45,880 nt of DNA from Bacteroidaceae bacterium. Its GTDB lineage: Bacteria > Bacteroidota > Bacteroidia > Bacteroidales > Bacteroidaceae. The notes beneath the pieces were generated by a model, which was not told the origin of the DNA, did not search any database, and saw only the letters and a list, made by a program, of their open reading frames with translations. Within the stretch, counting starts at the first letter, position 1. Each line of letters begins with the position of its first letter. Position numbers and translations under genes: made by a program. The stretch is taken from contig CAAGGT010000066.1 of NCBI GenBank assembly GCA_900769465.1, positions 1 to 45,880 of the forward strand, given 5' to 3'. This document shows positions 1 through 7,803 of the stretch, piece after piece.

Positions 1-45
1 CAATATCAAACGAGCTAATTCCAATAGTATTTTTTCGTCCTGCAT
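1..45 (-). CDS. 5' end of an unidentified gene leaving the window
   Basis: On the minus strand an ATG at 45 opens a frame that stays open to the window edge, giving MQDEKILLELARLIL. Only 15 codons are visible, so no family can be named. The minus orientation is the same as the neighbouring fic gene, and 275 bases separate the two. It could be a chance open frame. Confidence 0.3.
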   Translation of the reverse strand, partial: MQDEKILLELARLIL

Positions 46-239
46 AGTACTTTATTTTAACTATGCGAAGATAATATTTTTATATCATCCCCCCAACTTT
101 TGCAGGTGAGCCCAAAATTCTGAGGGTAAACATCAAGCATACAAATTAATGCTGTAAAACAAGATAAAGCCTCATTGTACCCTTTCGGGTATAATTTTGC
201 TATTCATGCTTTGTTTTACACCCGATGGGGTATAGTTGC

Positions 240-274
240 TGCTTATTCGCGTCAAAATATGACGCGAATAAGCA
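240..274. promoter_or_regulatory. 15-bp palindrome, copy of the fic operator
   Basis: Arms 240-254 and 260-274 are perfectly complementary around a 5-base loop (AAATA). The core half-site is TTCGCGTCA / TGACGCGAA. The same core recurs in the fic promoter at 1481-1507, so this is probably a protein-binding site duplicated with its flank. It could also fold as an RNA hairpin at the end of the fic transcript. Confidence 0.6.
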
Positions 275-303
275 ATGTAATCGCTTCATTGGGGGTGAAG
301 TTG
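243..303. repeat. 61-bp direct repeat, left copy flanking fic
   Basis: By eye 52 of 61 bases match 1480-1540 in the same orientation. The repeat includes the palindrome and about 30 bases beyond it. The two copies bracket the whole fic gene, which suggests that fic arrived or moved as a unit, or that a promoter segment was duplicated. Confidence 0.65.
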
Positions 304-320
304 TGTCTTAACAGGGCGTT

Positions 321-1430
321 TTATAAATCTGTTTTGAGAAGGTAGTTTGTGCTTCTGCCGCCTTCGCTTGCAACTTTCAGCACTCCCTTTTCTACCAGGT
401 CTGTTATGTCTCGCAAGGCTGTCGCTTGTGATGTCTTGGCTATCTTTGCCCATTTAGAGGTCGTTAGTTTTCCCTCAAAGCCATCCCATAGCTTATTGAC
501 AACTTTAACCTGTCGTTCGTTCATTGCAACCTCGCGGTGCTGTTGCCAGAACGACGCTTTGGCAACCACTCGCTTCACGATTGCCTCTGAACGCATTATG
601 GCGTTCCAGAGAGTCTGCAAAAACCACTCAAGCCACAAGGTTATATCCATAGTGCCGGTTGTGGTTTTCTCCAAAGCCTCGTAGTAACCTTTGCGCTCAC
701 GCAATATCTCGGCCGACATACTGTAGAAACGATGCGGCATACCGTCGGCCTTTGCCAATAGCATGTCAGTTATTGTGCGGGTTATACGGCCGTTCCCATC
801 GTCGAATGGGTGTATGGCAACAAACCAAAGGTGCGCTATTGCAGCTTTCAGTATCGGGTCTATCTCCTGTTTGTCATTTACCCATGCAATAAATTCGTCC
901 ATCATTGCCGGCACATCACCCGAGGCTGGGGCCTCATAATGTACCTTCTCTTTTCCCATAGGCCCAGACACCACCTGCATGGGCTCTTTACCCACACGAT
1001 ATGTTGCGACGGTTATAGGGCGTATGCCACTGCGGCCTGTAGGGAACAGCGCGGCATGCCAGTTGAAAAGACGCTCCGGTGTCAGTGGCTTGTCGCTATT
1101 CCGCACAGCATCAAGCATTACTTGTACTACACCTTCGGTGTAGTGGTCAGGCTCGGGCAACCCTTCGGTCTCTATTCCCAAATGCCTGGCAATTGACGAG
1201 CGTACCCTGTCGGCATTCAGCAACTCACCCTCTATCTCCGATGAACGCAACACGTCTTCCACCATCACATTCAGTGAGGCGGCATTCTGCACGTTGAACC
1301 CGACGCCTTCCATAAGCCCCATGACGCGGCCTTCGAGATTGCGCACCTCGGCAAGAAGAGTCATCAACCTCTCATTGTCCCATTTGAACTGCGCCCAAGT
1401 AGGCTGCTGCCATATATAAATTGCCCTCAT
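321..1430 (-). CDS. Fic family AMP-transferase with DUF4172 and C-terminal winged helix
   Basis: Fic enzymes move AMP or another nucleotide part from a nucleotide onto target protein hydroxyls. The 369-residue protein opens with a DUF4172-like segment (about 5-85). The class II inhibitory motif S63-xxx-E67-G68 lies within it. The complete catalytic motif HPFDDGNGRITR is at 207-218, so the enzyme should be active but self-inhibited. Residues about 300-369 look like a winged-helix DNA-binding domain, as is common in this subgroup. The ATG at 1430 is preceded on the minus strand by a good Bacteroides-type promoter overlapped by TGACGCGAA half-sites, so autoregulation is likely. The gene is divergent from hsdM and sits between 61-bp direct repeats. 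The target is unknown. Confidence 0.92.
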   Translation of the reverse strand: MRAIYIWQQPTWAQFKWDNERLMTLLAEVRNLEGRVMGLMEGVGFNVQNAASLNVMVEDVLRSSEIEGELLNADRVRSSIARHLGIETEGLPEPDHYTEGVVQVMLDAVRNSDKPLTPERLFNWHAALFPTGRSGIRPITVATYRVGKEPMQVVSGPMGKEKVHYEAPASGDVPAMMDEFIAWVNDKQEIDPILKAAIAHLWFVAIHPFDDGNGRITRTITDMLLAKADGMPHRFYSMSAEILRERKGYYEALEKTTTGTMDITLWLEWFLQTLWNAIMRSEAIVKRVVAKASFWQQHREVAMNERQVKVVNKLWDGFEGKLTTSKWAKIAKTSQATALRDITDLVEKGVLKVASEGGRSTNYLLKTDL

Positions 1431-1448
1431 AACTGCTCAATTTTTGTG

Positions 1449-1478
1449 CAAAGATAACGCATTGACGCGAAAAAACAA
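1449..1478 (-). promoter_or_regulatory. fic promoter
   Basis: Read on the minus strand, TTG (1476-1478) is followed after 19 bases by TATCTTTG (1449-1456). This fits the Bacteroides TTTG-N19-TAnnTTTG pattern and lies 18 bases above the fic ATG. A half-site TTGACGCGAA (1462-1471) lies in the spacer between the two boxes, where a bound protein would block RNA polymerase. Confidence 0.65.
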
Positions 1479-1479
1479 C

Positions 1480-1540
1480 TTATTCGCGTCAAAATGTGAC
1501 GCGAATAGACGGTGTAATCACTTCATTTGGGGTGGAATTG
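1480..1540. repeat. 61-bp direct repeat, right copy, with palindromic operator
   Basis: This is the partner of 243-303. It starts with the palindrome TATTCGCGTCA (1481-1491), loop AAATG, TGACGCGAATA (1497-1507), directly upstream of the fic -33 box. Together with the half-site at 1462-1471 there are three copies of the same core around the fic promoter. It also lies 142 bases above the hsdM start and could affect both divergent genes. Confidence 0.65.
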
Positions 1541-1682
1541 GGGTGGGTGGGGTGAAAGTTGACTGTGGGAATAGTTGAGCGAATTTTTCATAATAGATTA
1601 ATATTTATAAAGTGAAAAAAATATCTGCACTTTGTGTTTTCTATAATAAATTATTGTTACCTTTACTAAAATTTGAAATACT

Positions 1683-3194
1683 ATGACAAAACTCAACACA
1701 GCGGATATAGGTTTTGAAGACCAGATATGGAAAGCTGCGGATAAAATGCGCGGTAACATTGATGCATCGGAATATAAATCCGTGGTTCTTGGTCTAATCT
1801 TTTTGAAATACATTTCGGACAAATTCGAGGCTCGCTATCAAGAATTGGTTGATGAAGGAGAGGGATTCGAGGAGGACAAGGATGAATATACAGCCGAGAA
1901 TATTTTCTATGTTCCAATGGAGGCCCGTTGGTCGGTCATTGCATCTGCTGCACATACTCCCGAAATTGGCACAATTATAGACAACGCTATGCGTGCCATT
2001 GAGAAAGAGAACCGCCGTCTTAAAGATATTCTACCAAAGAATTTTGCTCGTCCTGAGTTGGATAAACGCCGACTTGGAGATGTGGTCGATTTGTTTACAA
2101 ATATCAAAATGCACGAGCATGGTGATTCAAAGGATATCCTTGGTCGTGCGTATGAATATTGTTTGTCTAAATTTGCCGAGGCAGAGGGCAAACTCGCGGG
2201 CGAATTCTATACACCGGCTTGCATAGTCAAGACCCTAGTCAATGTGTTGGAGCCATACGCAGGTCGTGTCTATGACCCTTGCTGTGGCTCTGGTGGTATG
2301 TTCGTACAGTCGGCAAAGTTTATCGAGAGCCACGCCGGAAATATCAACAATATCTCGGTCTATGGCCAGGACTCAAACCCCACCACTTGGAAGATGGCAC
2401 AGATGAATTTGGTCATTCGTGGTATCGAGGCTGACCTCGGTCAGTTCAATGCCGATACCTTCTTTGGCGACTGCCACCCGACTTTGAAAGCCGATTTTGT
2501 CTTGGCAAATCCTCCTTTCAACCTCAGCGATTGGGGTGCAGACAAACTTGCCGATGATGCGCGATGGAAGTATGGCACGCCACCTAATGGCAACGCTAAC
2601 TTTGCGTGGATTCAGCATATCATACACCACCTTGCACCGTCGGGTAAGGCCGGCGTGGTACTTGCTAACGGCTCGCTCTCGAGCCAGAGCGGTGGCGAGG
2701 GCGATATACGCCGTAAGCTGGTCGAGGCGGACCTTGTCGATTGTATCGTGGCTATGCCGTCGCAGTTGTTCTACACTACGCAGATACCCGTTTCTATTTG
2801 GTTTTTCAATAAGGCGAAGAAGCAGAAGGGCAAGACCCTTTTTATCGACGCCCGCAACCTCGGCACTATGGTTACGCGCAAGCTGCGTGAGCTGACCGAT
2901 GGCGCCCAGGGCGATATTATGCGTATTGCCGACACTTATAAGGCGTTCACCGAGGGCACTCTCGCCGATGAAAAGGGCTTTTGCGCTGTGGTCGATATCG
3001 CCAAGATTAAGGAGCAGGACTTTATCCTCACCCCGGGCCGCTATGTAGGCATTGCAGAGCAGGAACAGGACGCCGAGCCTTTCGAGGAGAAGATGACCCG
3101 CCTTACGGGCGAACTCTCGTCGCTCTTTGAGCAGTCGCACACCCTCGAAGCCGAAATCAAAAAACAACTCGAAAGTATTGGGTATAAATTGTAA
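1683..3194 (+). CDS. hsdM: Type I restriction-modification DNA methyltransferase subunit
   Basis: This is the N6-adenine methyltransferase subunit of a type I restriction-modification enzyme; with HsdS it modifies the recognition site and with HsdR it forms the nuclease. An HsdM N-terminal helical domain covers about 5-140. The AdoMet-binding motif I (DPCCGSGG) is near 198-205, and the catalytic motif IV NPPF is near 275-278. The 503-residue length is normal and the ATG at 1683 fits the domain start. It heads the operon. The last 650 bases use many more GC-ending codons than the first 750, which suggests a mosaic gene. A -7-like TACCTTTA at 1658-1665 is the only promoter hint. Confidence 0.96.
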   Translation: MTKLNTADIGFEDQIWKAADKMRGNIDASEYKSVVLGLIFLKYISDKFEARYQELVDEGEGFEEDKDEYTAENIFYVPMEARWSVIASAAHTPEIGTIIDNAMRAIEKENRRLKDILPKNFARPELDKRRLGDVVDLFTNIKMHEHGDSKDILGRAYEYCLSKFAEAEGKLAGEFYTPACIVKTLVNVLEPYAGRVYDPCCGSGGMFVQSAKFIESHAGNINNISVYGQDSNPTTWKMAQMNLVIRGIEADLGQFNADTFFGDCHPTLKADFVLANPPFNLSDWGADKLADDARWKYGTPPNGNANFAWIQHIIHHLAPSGKAGVVLANGSLSSQSGGEGDIRRKLVEADLVDCIVAMPSQLFYTTQIPVSIWFFNKAKKQKGKTLFIDARNLGTMVTRKLRELTDGAQGDIMRIADTYKAFTEGTLADEKGFCAVVDIAKIKEQDFILTPGRYVGIAEQEQDAEPFEEKMTRLTGELSSLFEQSHTLEAEIKKQLESIGYKL

Positions 3195-3202
3195 GAATAT
3201 AT

Positions 3203-3901
3203 ATGGGACCTATGATTTTAAAAATTAAAACATTTATTAAAGAAGTTGGTTGTTATACCAAGCAATTTTATGAGATAATAATTGGCATAGCAACACTTAT
3301 AACCTCTATTGCCACAATACTATTAATGGTTAATCAAAATAAGTTGCAGGAAGAAGCAAATATAATTAACGCAGCCGCATTATCTCCTTGCTTTCATATT
3401 TCACAAGCTAGAATTGATTATGATGGTAATGGCATCAAAGACACCGAGATTTTGACTGTAAATAATATAGGTGCAAATTTGAAAGCACCGACTAATATAG
3501 AAATTCGTGTTTATTACAAAGTTCAAAAATACACCCCGAAGACAGATATTACTTTAACTATCCCCATAGATGGTTATTGTTGGGCACAATTCCCCACCGA
3601 ACAATTATATGGAGAATTGACAAGTGCTTATTTGTTGAATAATTGGTCCAAATATATTGATTTTGAGCAAGCAATTCATTCATACTCTAAAGGTGATATA
3701 TTTTATTTTGTCAGCAAAGTAGATGTGATAAAAATAGAATATATTGATACATTAGGTATATCTCATAAGTCCTATTACCAAAACAATTGTCTTATAACAG
3801 AGGAGGTATATTATAAAATAAAGAAAGACGCAACAGATACTTCATATGATGTTGCCAAGATTGATGCAGATGAAATAATTAAGTTATTAGATACAATTTA
3901 A
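3203..3901 (+). CDS. Membrane-anchored protein of unknown function inside the hsd operon
   Basis: I do not recognise the family. The 232-residue protein has one membrane segment near its N-terminus (about 24-43, IIIGIATLITSIATILLMV), a short polar linker, then a strand-rich domain with no obvious catalytic motif. It begins 8 bases after hsdM and ends 3 bases before the next gene, so it is co-transcribed with the methylase. Codon use is strongly AT-rich. ATG at 3212 is an alternative start. Its layout (membrane helix, charged linker, beta-rich domain) matches that of the next gene, although sequence identity is low. Confidence 0.8.
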   Translation: MGPMILKIKTFIKEVGCYTKQFYEIIIGIATLITSIATILLMVNQNKLQEEANIINAAALSPCFHISQARIDYDGNGIKDTEILTVNNIGANLKAPTNIEIRVYYKVQKYTPKTDITLTIPIDGYCWAQFPTEQLYGELTSAYLLNNWSKYIDFEQAIHSYSKGDIFYFVSKVDVIKIEYIDTLGISHKSYYQNNCLITEEVYYKIKKDATDTSYDVAKIDADEIIKLLDTI

Positions 3902-3904
3902 ATT

Positions 3905-4513
3905 ATGTGCGCTTGTGAACTTTCAATGTGGGGCGATATTGCCAATATCGTAATAGCCGTTGCATCGGTTGCGACTGCTATTGTAACGGCTGTTGTATTA
4001 TTTAAGCAACGAAATGATAATATCAAAGAAAAACAACCAAGATTTACTTTTACTCCACAAGATGGGGACCTGATTATTCGTGGAGAACAAAATAAGTGCC
4101 TTCAAATCGAAGGGGTGGATGTAAATAAATGTGTCGAAGTTTGGAGGCTTGATAAAAAGATTAGAAAAGTTATTCCGATAAAACAATCTTCTGTTGTTTG
4201 TTTAAGACAAGATGATGCTGGTCAATATGCATCATTTGGGTTGGGCTTAAGACTGTGTGCTCAATTGACATATAAATTTAATTCTAATGATGAGATCGGG
4301 ATAGATTATAGTCTATGGAATTACAGAGAATTAGAGTTACTATGTGTCAAATACACTGATATTCACATGCATATTCGTGAACAATATTTTGTAAATCGCA
4401 CAATCGCATCTAAAAAAGAATATAAAAAATATTTTAGGCTGGCTAATAAAGTTAGCAAAGTTCCATTAGATGTTTCTGATATAGACTTGAAAACAATATT
4501 AGAAATTCAGTAA
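3905..4513 (+). CDS. Second membrane-anchored unknown protein inside the hsd operon
   Basis: No family is recognised in this 202-residue protein. A membrane helix lies at about 11-32 (IANIVIAVASVATAIVTAVV), followed by a basic linker and a beta-rich domain of about 160 residues that should be cytoplasmic if the positive-inside rule holds. ATG at 3926 is another possible start. It is AT-rich and tightly packed between its neighbour and hsdS, 5 bases away. Its position between hsdM and hsdS makes it an accessory gene of the restriction operon, but a role in restriction is not shown. Confidence 0.78.
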   Translation: MCACELSMWGDIANIVIAVASVATAIVTAVVLFKQRNDNIKEKQPRFTFTPQDGDLIIRGEQNKCLQIEGVDVNKCVEVWRLDKKIRKVIPIKQSSVVCLRQDDAGQYASFGLGLRLCAQLTYKFNSNDEIGIDYSLWNYRELELLCVKYTDIHMHIREQYFVNRTIASKKEYKKYFRLANKVSKVPLDVSDIDLKTILEIQ

Positions 4514-4518
4514 TAATT

Positions 4519-5757
4519 ATGACTTCGTGGAAAACATATAGAGCAGAAGATTATTGTTTGACGGTAACGGATGGTACTCATGATAGCCCCAAACCACAAG
4601 TAGAAGGGCGATATTTGATAACATCTAAACACTTGAAACCGTCAGGGATTGATTTTTCCTCTGCAAATAAAATATGCGAGTATGACTACCAAAAGATCAT
4701 ACAAAGAAGTAAAGTCGAACAGTACGATATTCTTTTTAGTATGATTGGAACTATTGGAACTATTCATCGTGTAACAATGCCGACCATTGATTTTGCAGTA
4801 AAAAATATGGGCATATTCAAGATGGGAGGTGATGCAGATAAAAGTTTTTGGATGTACTATTGGCTGCAATCTCCTATTGCCCAAGAATATATACAATCAA
4901 GGATAACAGGATCCACGCAAGGTTATTTAACATTGGGAAATCTACGAGATTTTCCCGTTTGTGTACCTCCTTTGAAGGAGCAGCTGAGGATTGCGGGGAT
5001 ATTGGGTGCGATAGATGATAAAATTGAGAATAATCGCCGCATCAATGCAAACCTCGAACTCCAAGCCCAAGCACTCTATAAACAATGGTTTGTAGATTTT
5101 GAGTTTCCCAATGAGGATGGTAAACCATACAAATCATCAGGTGGCAAAATGGTAGATTCGGAACTTGGACAAATCCCTGAGTGGTGGAGTGTGGGGACTA
5201 TTTACAAATATGTGAATGTTGTTTATGGTGCACCTTATAAATCGGCGTTATTTAACGAGAGAAAAGATGGCAATCCTTTAATCAGGATTCGTGATCTAAA
5301 AACATTTTCGCCACAATACTATACCCAAGAGATTCTGCCAAATACAGAATTTATAAATGCTGGTGATGTAATCGCAGGAATGGATGCAGAGTTTGTGCCT
5401 TGTTTATGGATGGGAGAAAAAGGTGTATTGAATCAACGATGTTGTAAGTTTGCTAGCAAGCAAGATAGCATAAGTAATTACTATGTAATGTTTCTTGTAA
5501 AGCCAGAGTTGGAATTTGTACAAAGCTATAAAACTGGCACAACGGTTAGCCATTTAGGTAAAGCAGATATTGATAAGTTTGTAGTTATACAACCACCTTT
5601 GATAGTTATTGAAGAATTCTCAAGAATAGCTGACGCATTACTGTACAATAAAGTAAAATTGGCGAAAGAAAACATTACTCTTGCCACCCTCCGCGATACT
5701 TTATTACCAAAATTGATGAATGGAGAGATGAGCGTTGGTGATGTTTCGGTTGATTAG
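4519..5757 (+). CDS. hsdS: Type I restriction-modification specificity subunit
   Basis: HsdS reads the two halves of the DNA target and positions HsdM and HsdR. The 412 residues show the usual plan: first target-recognition domain (about 1-150), central conserved helix region starting PPLKEQLRIAGILGAIDDKI (about 153-205), second target-recognition domain (about 210-365) and a terminal conserved helix region ending in LRDTLLPKLMNGEMSV. Both target domains are complete, so a bipartite site is expected; its sequence cannot be read from the protein. Only one hsdS gene and no inverted partner is present, so phase variation by inversion is not supported here. Confidence 0.95.
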   Translation: MTSWKTYRAEDYCLTVTDGTHDSPKPQVEGRYLITSKHLKPSGIDFSSANKICEYDYQKIIQRSKVEQYDILFSMIGTIGTIHRVTMPTIDFAVKNMGIFKMGGDADKSFWMYYWLQSPIAQEYIQSRITGSTQGYLTLGNLRDFPVCVPPLKEQLRIAGILGAIDDKIENNRRINANLELQAQALYKQWFVDFEFPNEDGKPYKSSGGKMVDSELGQIPEWWSVGTIYKYVNVVYGAPYKSALFNERKDGNPLIRIRDLKTFSPQYYTQEILPNTEFINAGDVIAGMDAEFVPCLWMGEKGVLNQRCCKFASKQDSISNYYVMFLVKPELEFVQSYKTGTTVSHLGKADIDKFVVIQPPLIVIEEFSRIADALLYNKVKLAKENITLATLRDTLLPKLMNGEMSVGDVSVD

Positions 5758-5811
5758 TTTGTTAAAGATTCAATGATTGCACTATTGCTTGTAATTTAAT
5801 AATTAGTCAGT

Positions 5812-6513
5812 ATGAAAAACATTTTTAATATCTTTGAACAACCTATTTGGTTGATTGTGTTTTTTACTTTGATTGGGTTAATTCCTTTGTTTGTGGAGAA
5901 TAACATTGATTTGTTTTTCGTATGTATCGGAACTGGTATTAGTATTGCTGTTGTTTTGTGTGCGATTACACAAAATAGAATTCAAAAAGATAATATCAAA
6001 TTGCAATTATTTGATAAACGTTATAAAGTTTTTCAAGTATTATTAGATTCAAAGACTTTGCTTGAACGTGATAATTGGGGGCGTTATCTAATTTTGAAAA
6101 AGTTTGATGTTTCAACTATTATTTTTGACATAGAAGAGAGATTGTATAATGCGACCCAGATATCATGTGTTCTTTTCAATCCTGATATTACTAAGAAACT
6201 GATTGAAATCAACAATCAGTTTTGCAATGTTTCAGAAAAATACAAAGAGTTATTGCAATCCAGCCCTGAACTATTTACAGCTAAAGATGATTTCTCAAAT
6301 TATATTCAAGTATTGTTTCAATATCTTGCATCAAATGAAACAAGTCGCGATTGTGAAGAATATCTAAATAAACTAAAGACATTGTTTCCGAAAGCATATA
6401 TTCTTCTTACTGAATTCTCCAAAGAATGTCAAGAATACCTTGCAAAGATCGAAGAAACAAAAATATTAGAGAACATAGGAAAAGAAGTTAATATAAGAAA
6501 TATTGATAAATAA
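5812..6513 (+). CDS. Unknown protein with two N-terminal membrane helices
   Basis: The 233-residue protein has two closely spaced membrane helices (about 13-28 and 33-52) followed by a helical, charged cytoplasmic region of about 180 residues that is likely to form coiled coils. No catalytic motif or family was recognised. It follows hsdS by 54 bases and precedes a 48-codon gene by 10. Low GC content matches the other insert genes. Confidence 0.72.
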   Translation: MKNIFNIFEQPIWLIVFFTLIGLIPLFVENNIDLFFVCIGTGISIAVVLCAITQNRIQKDNIKLQLFDKRYKVFQVLLDSKTLLERDNWGRYLILKKFDVSTIIFDIEERLYNATQISCVLFNPDITKKLIEINNQFCNVSEKYKELLQSSPELFTAKDDFSNYIQVLFQYLASNETSRDCEEYLNKLKTLFPKAYILLTEFSKECQEYLAKIEETKILENIGKEVNIRNIDK

Positions 6514-6523
6514 ATGTATTAAA

Positions 6524-6670
6524 ATGGCGAAAGAAAAACCAATCATTAAGTCACAGCCTAAAAGTAATTCCAAAACATCACAACCAACAAGAGGACGAGA
6601 AACCAGAGAGTATAGTAATGGCGGAAATATAAAAAGATCTGCAGGGCCATCGGGAAGTCCTAATAAGTAA
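6524..6670 (+). CDS. 48-residue basic protein
   Basis: A short frame from ATG 6524 to TAA 6670 encodes MAKEKPIIKSQPKSNSKTSQ followed by an arginine- and glycine-rich tail ending GPSGSPNK. It is highly basic and predicted to be disordered. Its stop overlaps the next ATG by one base (TAATG), a sign of translational coupling and of real translation. It is too short for most gene callers. A nucleic-acid-binding or antitoxin-like role is only a guess. Confidence 0.55.
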   Translation: MAKEKPIIKSQPKSNSKTSQPTRGRETREYSNGGNIKRSAGPSGSPNK

Positions 6671-7182
6671 TGATGGAAGTTCAAAAAGAAATAAAACGAG
6701 AAACAACGGTAACAGAAACAACTATTGAGACTATTGCCGAAGATAGTTCTACTAGTAATATAGAGAATGATGTTCAAAAACTATTAGATGAATGTCAAGG
6801 ATTTCACTATGCTCAGTCAAGTAATTTTTCGAAATTATCTAGGACTCTTATTTTTGGAGTAATCGGTACTGTTTGGGTTCTTGCGTATTCACCAGCGGGA
6901 TTTAGTCCGAGTAATATTTGGTTGTTGTGGGCTTTAATCGTGGCATTTTTGTATCTTGTTGTTGATGTATGCCACTACTTTTTTGATTCTTGTTTCTATA
7001 GAGATGAATATTTTCAATTTGATAAAGAAAAGAATATTTCCGAGCACAACAAGCGAATGAATAATAGATCGCGATTAAGTTATTGTGCTATATGGGGCAA
7101 GTTTCTTGTTTTGTTTATTGTTTGTTCGCTATTTATTGTTGGTTTTGTTAAACAATTTGATGTAATATCAAAATTATTCTAA
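6670..7182 (+). CDS. Small multi-pass membrane protein of unknown function
   Basis: The 170-residue protein has a polar, threonine- and glutamate-rich N-terminus (1-55), then three predicted membrane helices (about 62-78, 86-106 and 145-165). Between the second and third lies a cytoplasmic loop with a CHYFFDSCFYRDEYFQ stretch. No family was recognised. It starts inside the stop of the 48-residue gene and ends 9 bases before the hsdR fragment, so it belongs to the same transcript. It is AT-rich like its neighbours. Confidence 0.75.
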   Translation: MMEVQKEIKRETTVTETTIETIAEDSSTSNIENDVQKLLDECQGFHYAQSSNFSKLSRTLIFGVIGTVWVLAYSPAGFSPSNIWLLWALIVAFLYLVVDVCHYFFDSCFYRDEYFQFDKEKNISEHNKRMNNRSRLSYCAIWGKFLVLFIVCSLFIVGFVKQFDVISKLF

Positions 7183-7191
7183 TTAAGTTGT

Positions 7192-7740
7192 ATGCATTTT
7201 ACCGAAGCACATTTTGAAAAAGCAATATTGGAGTTAATGCGTGACTCATTGGGGTATGATTATATATATGGCCCAGATGTTGAACGCGACTACTCTGAAC
7301 CTTTGCACATCGACCTTGTGCAACAATCGCTTTATGCTATTAACCCTACATTGCCGGTTGAGGCAATTGAGGAGGCAATAGCAAAGATTCGTAATATCAA
7401 TTGCGGTTCACTTGTGCAACGCAATGAACTATTTACCGATTATTTGCAGAATGGTGTTGAGGTAAATTATTTTGATGGCAAGGAGCAGTGCTCAACGCGT
7501 GTGCAACTTATTGATTACGAAACGCCGTTGCGCAACAATTTTACCGTTGCGAATCAATGGACTGTGGAGGAACGTTCTGTGCGCAGAGCCGATATCATCG
7601 TTTTTGTAAACGGGTTGCCATTGGTGGTTGTGGAATTAAAATCACCATCACGTGAAAATACCGATGTCTCAGAGGCGTATGCACAGTTACGCAATTACAT
7701 GATAGAGATACCATCGCTCTTTGTTTATAACGCCTTCTGC
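7192..7740 (+). repeat. 549-bp direct repeat, copy 1 (hsdR 5' end)
   Basis: The repeat pairs with 9822-10370 at a constant offset of 2630 bases, without gaps. It begins at the start codon. Most of the first 280 and last 80 bases are identical, whereas about 7471-7650 carries many silent differences. The 2.6-kb segment between the copies carries the ATPase/TOPRIM pair, and recombination between copies would delete it. Confidence 0.9.
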
Positions 7741-7803
7741 AAGAACGTGAACGTTTGCAGAAAGCGCAACAAGATAGAGAGCAGAAAAGCATTAAGAATA
7801 TGA
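7192..7803 (+). pseudogene. Truncated 5' copy of hsdR
   Basis: The first 183 codons are nearly the same as those of the full hsdR at 9822. They hold the N-terminal endonuclease half-domain, with the VELKSP motif. The match stops at 7740, after which the frame runs for 20 unrelated codons to a TGA at 7801. The helicase motor is missing, so restriction activity is not expected. A separate nuclease-domain peptide could still be made because the frame is intact from its own ATG and directly follows the upstream gene. Confidence 0.88.

Larger units (their letters stand above)
46..320. other. intergenic region with nested inverted repeats
   Basis: No gene is seen here. A 10-bp inverted repeat (TGTAAAACAA at 153-162, TTGTTTTACA at 211-220) encloses a small hairpin (TACCC 178-182, loop TTTC, GGGTA 187-191). 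A perfect 15-bp palindrome follows at 240-274. The region lies between the start of the left-edge minus gene and the stop of fic, so the structures could end fic transcription or control the left gene. Confidence 0.55.

Noticed and set aside
153..220. Riboswitch in the left-edge intergenic region
   Set aside because: The nested stems do not show the conserved core of any riboswitch I know.
240..1540. Attachment sites of an integrated element around fic
   Set aside because: No integrase or tRNA target is present, and the repeated core is a palindrome within a promoter, which suits an operator better.
2373..3167. 264-codon open frame opposite hsdM
   Set aside because: Fully antisense to a clear methyltransferase; low-complexity composition and no recognisable domain.
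4519..5757. Phase-variable hsdS by inversion
   Set aside because: Only one hsdS, no second partial hsdS, no inverted repeats of its conserved regions and no recombinase in the window.
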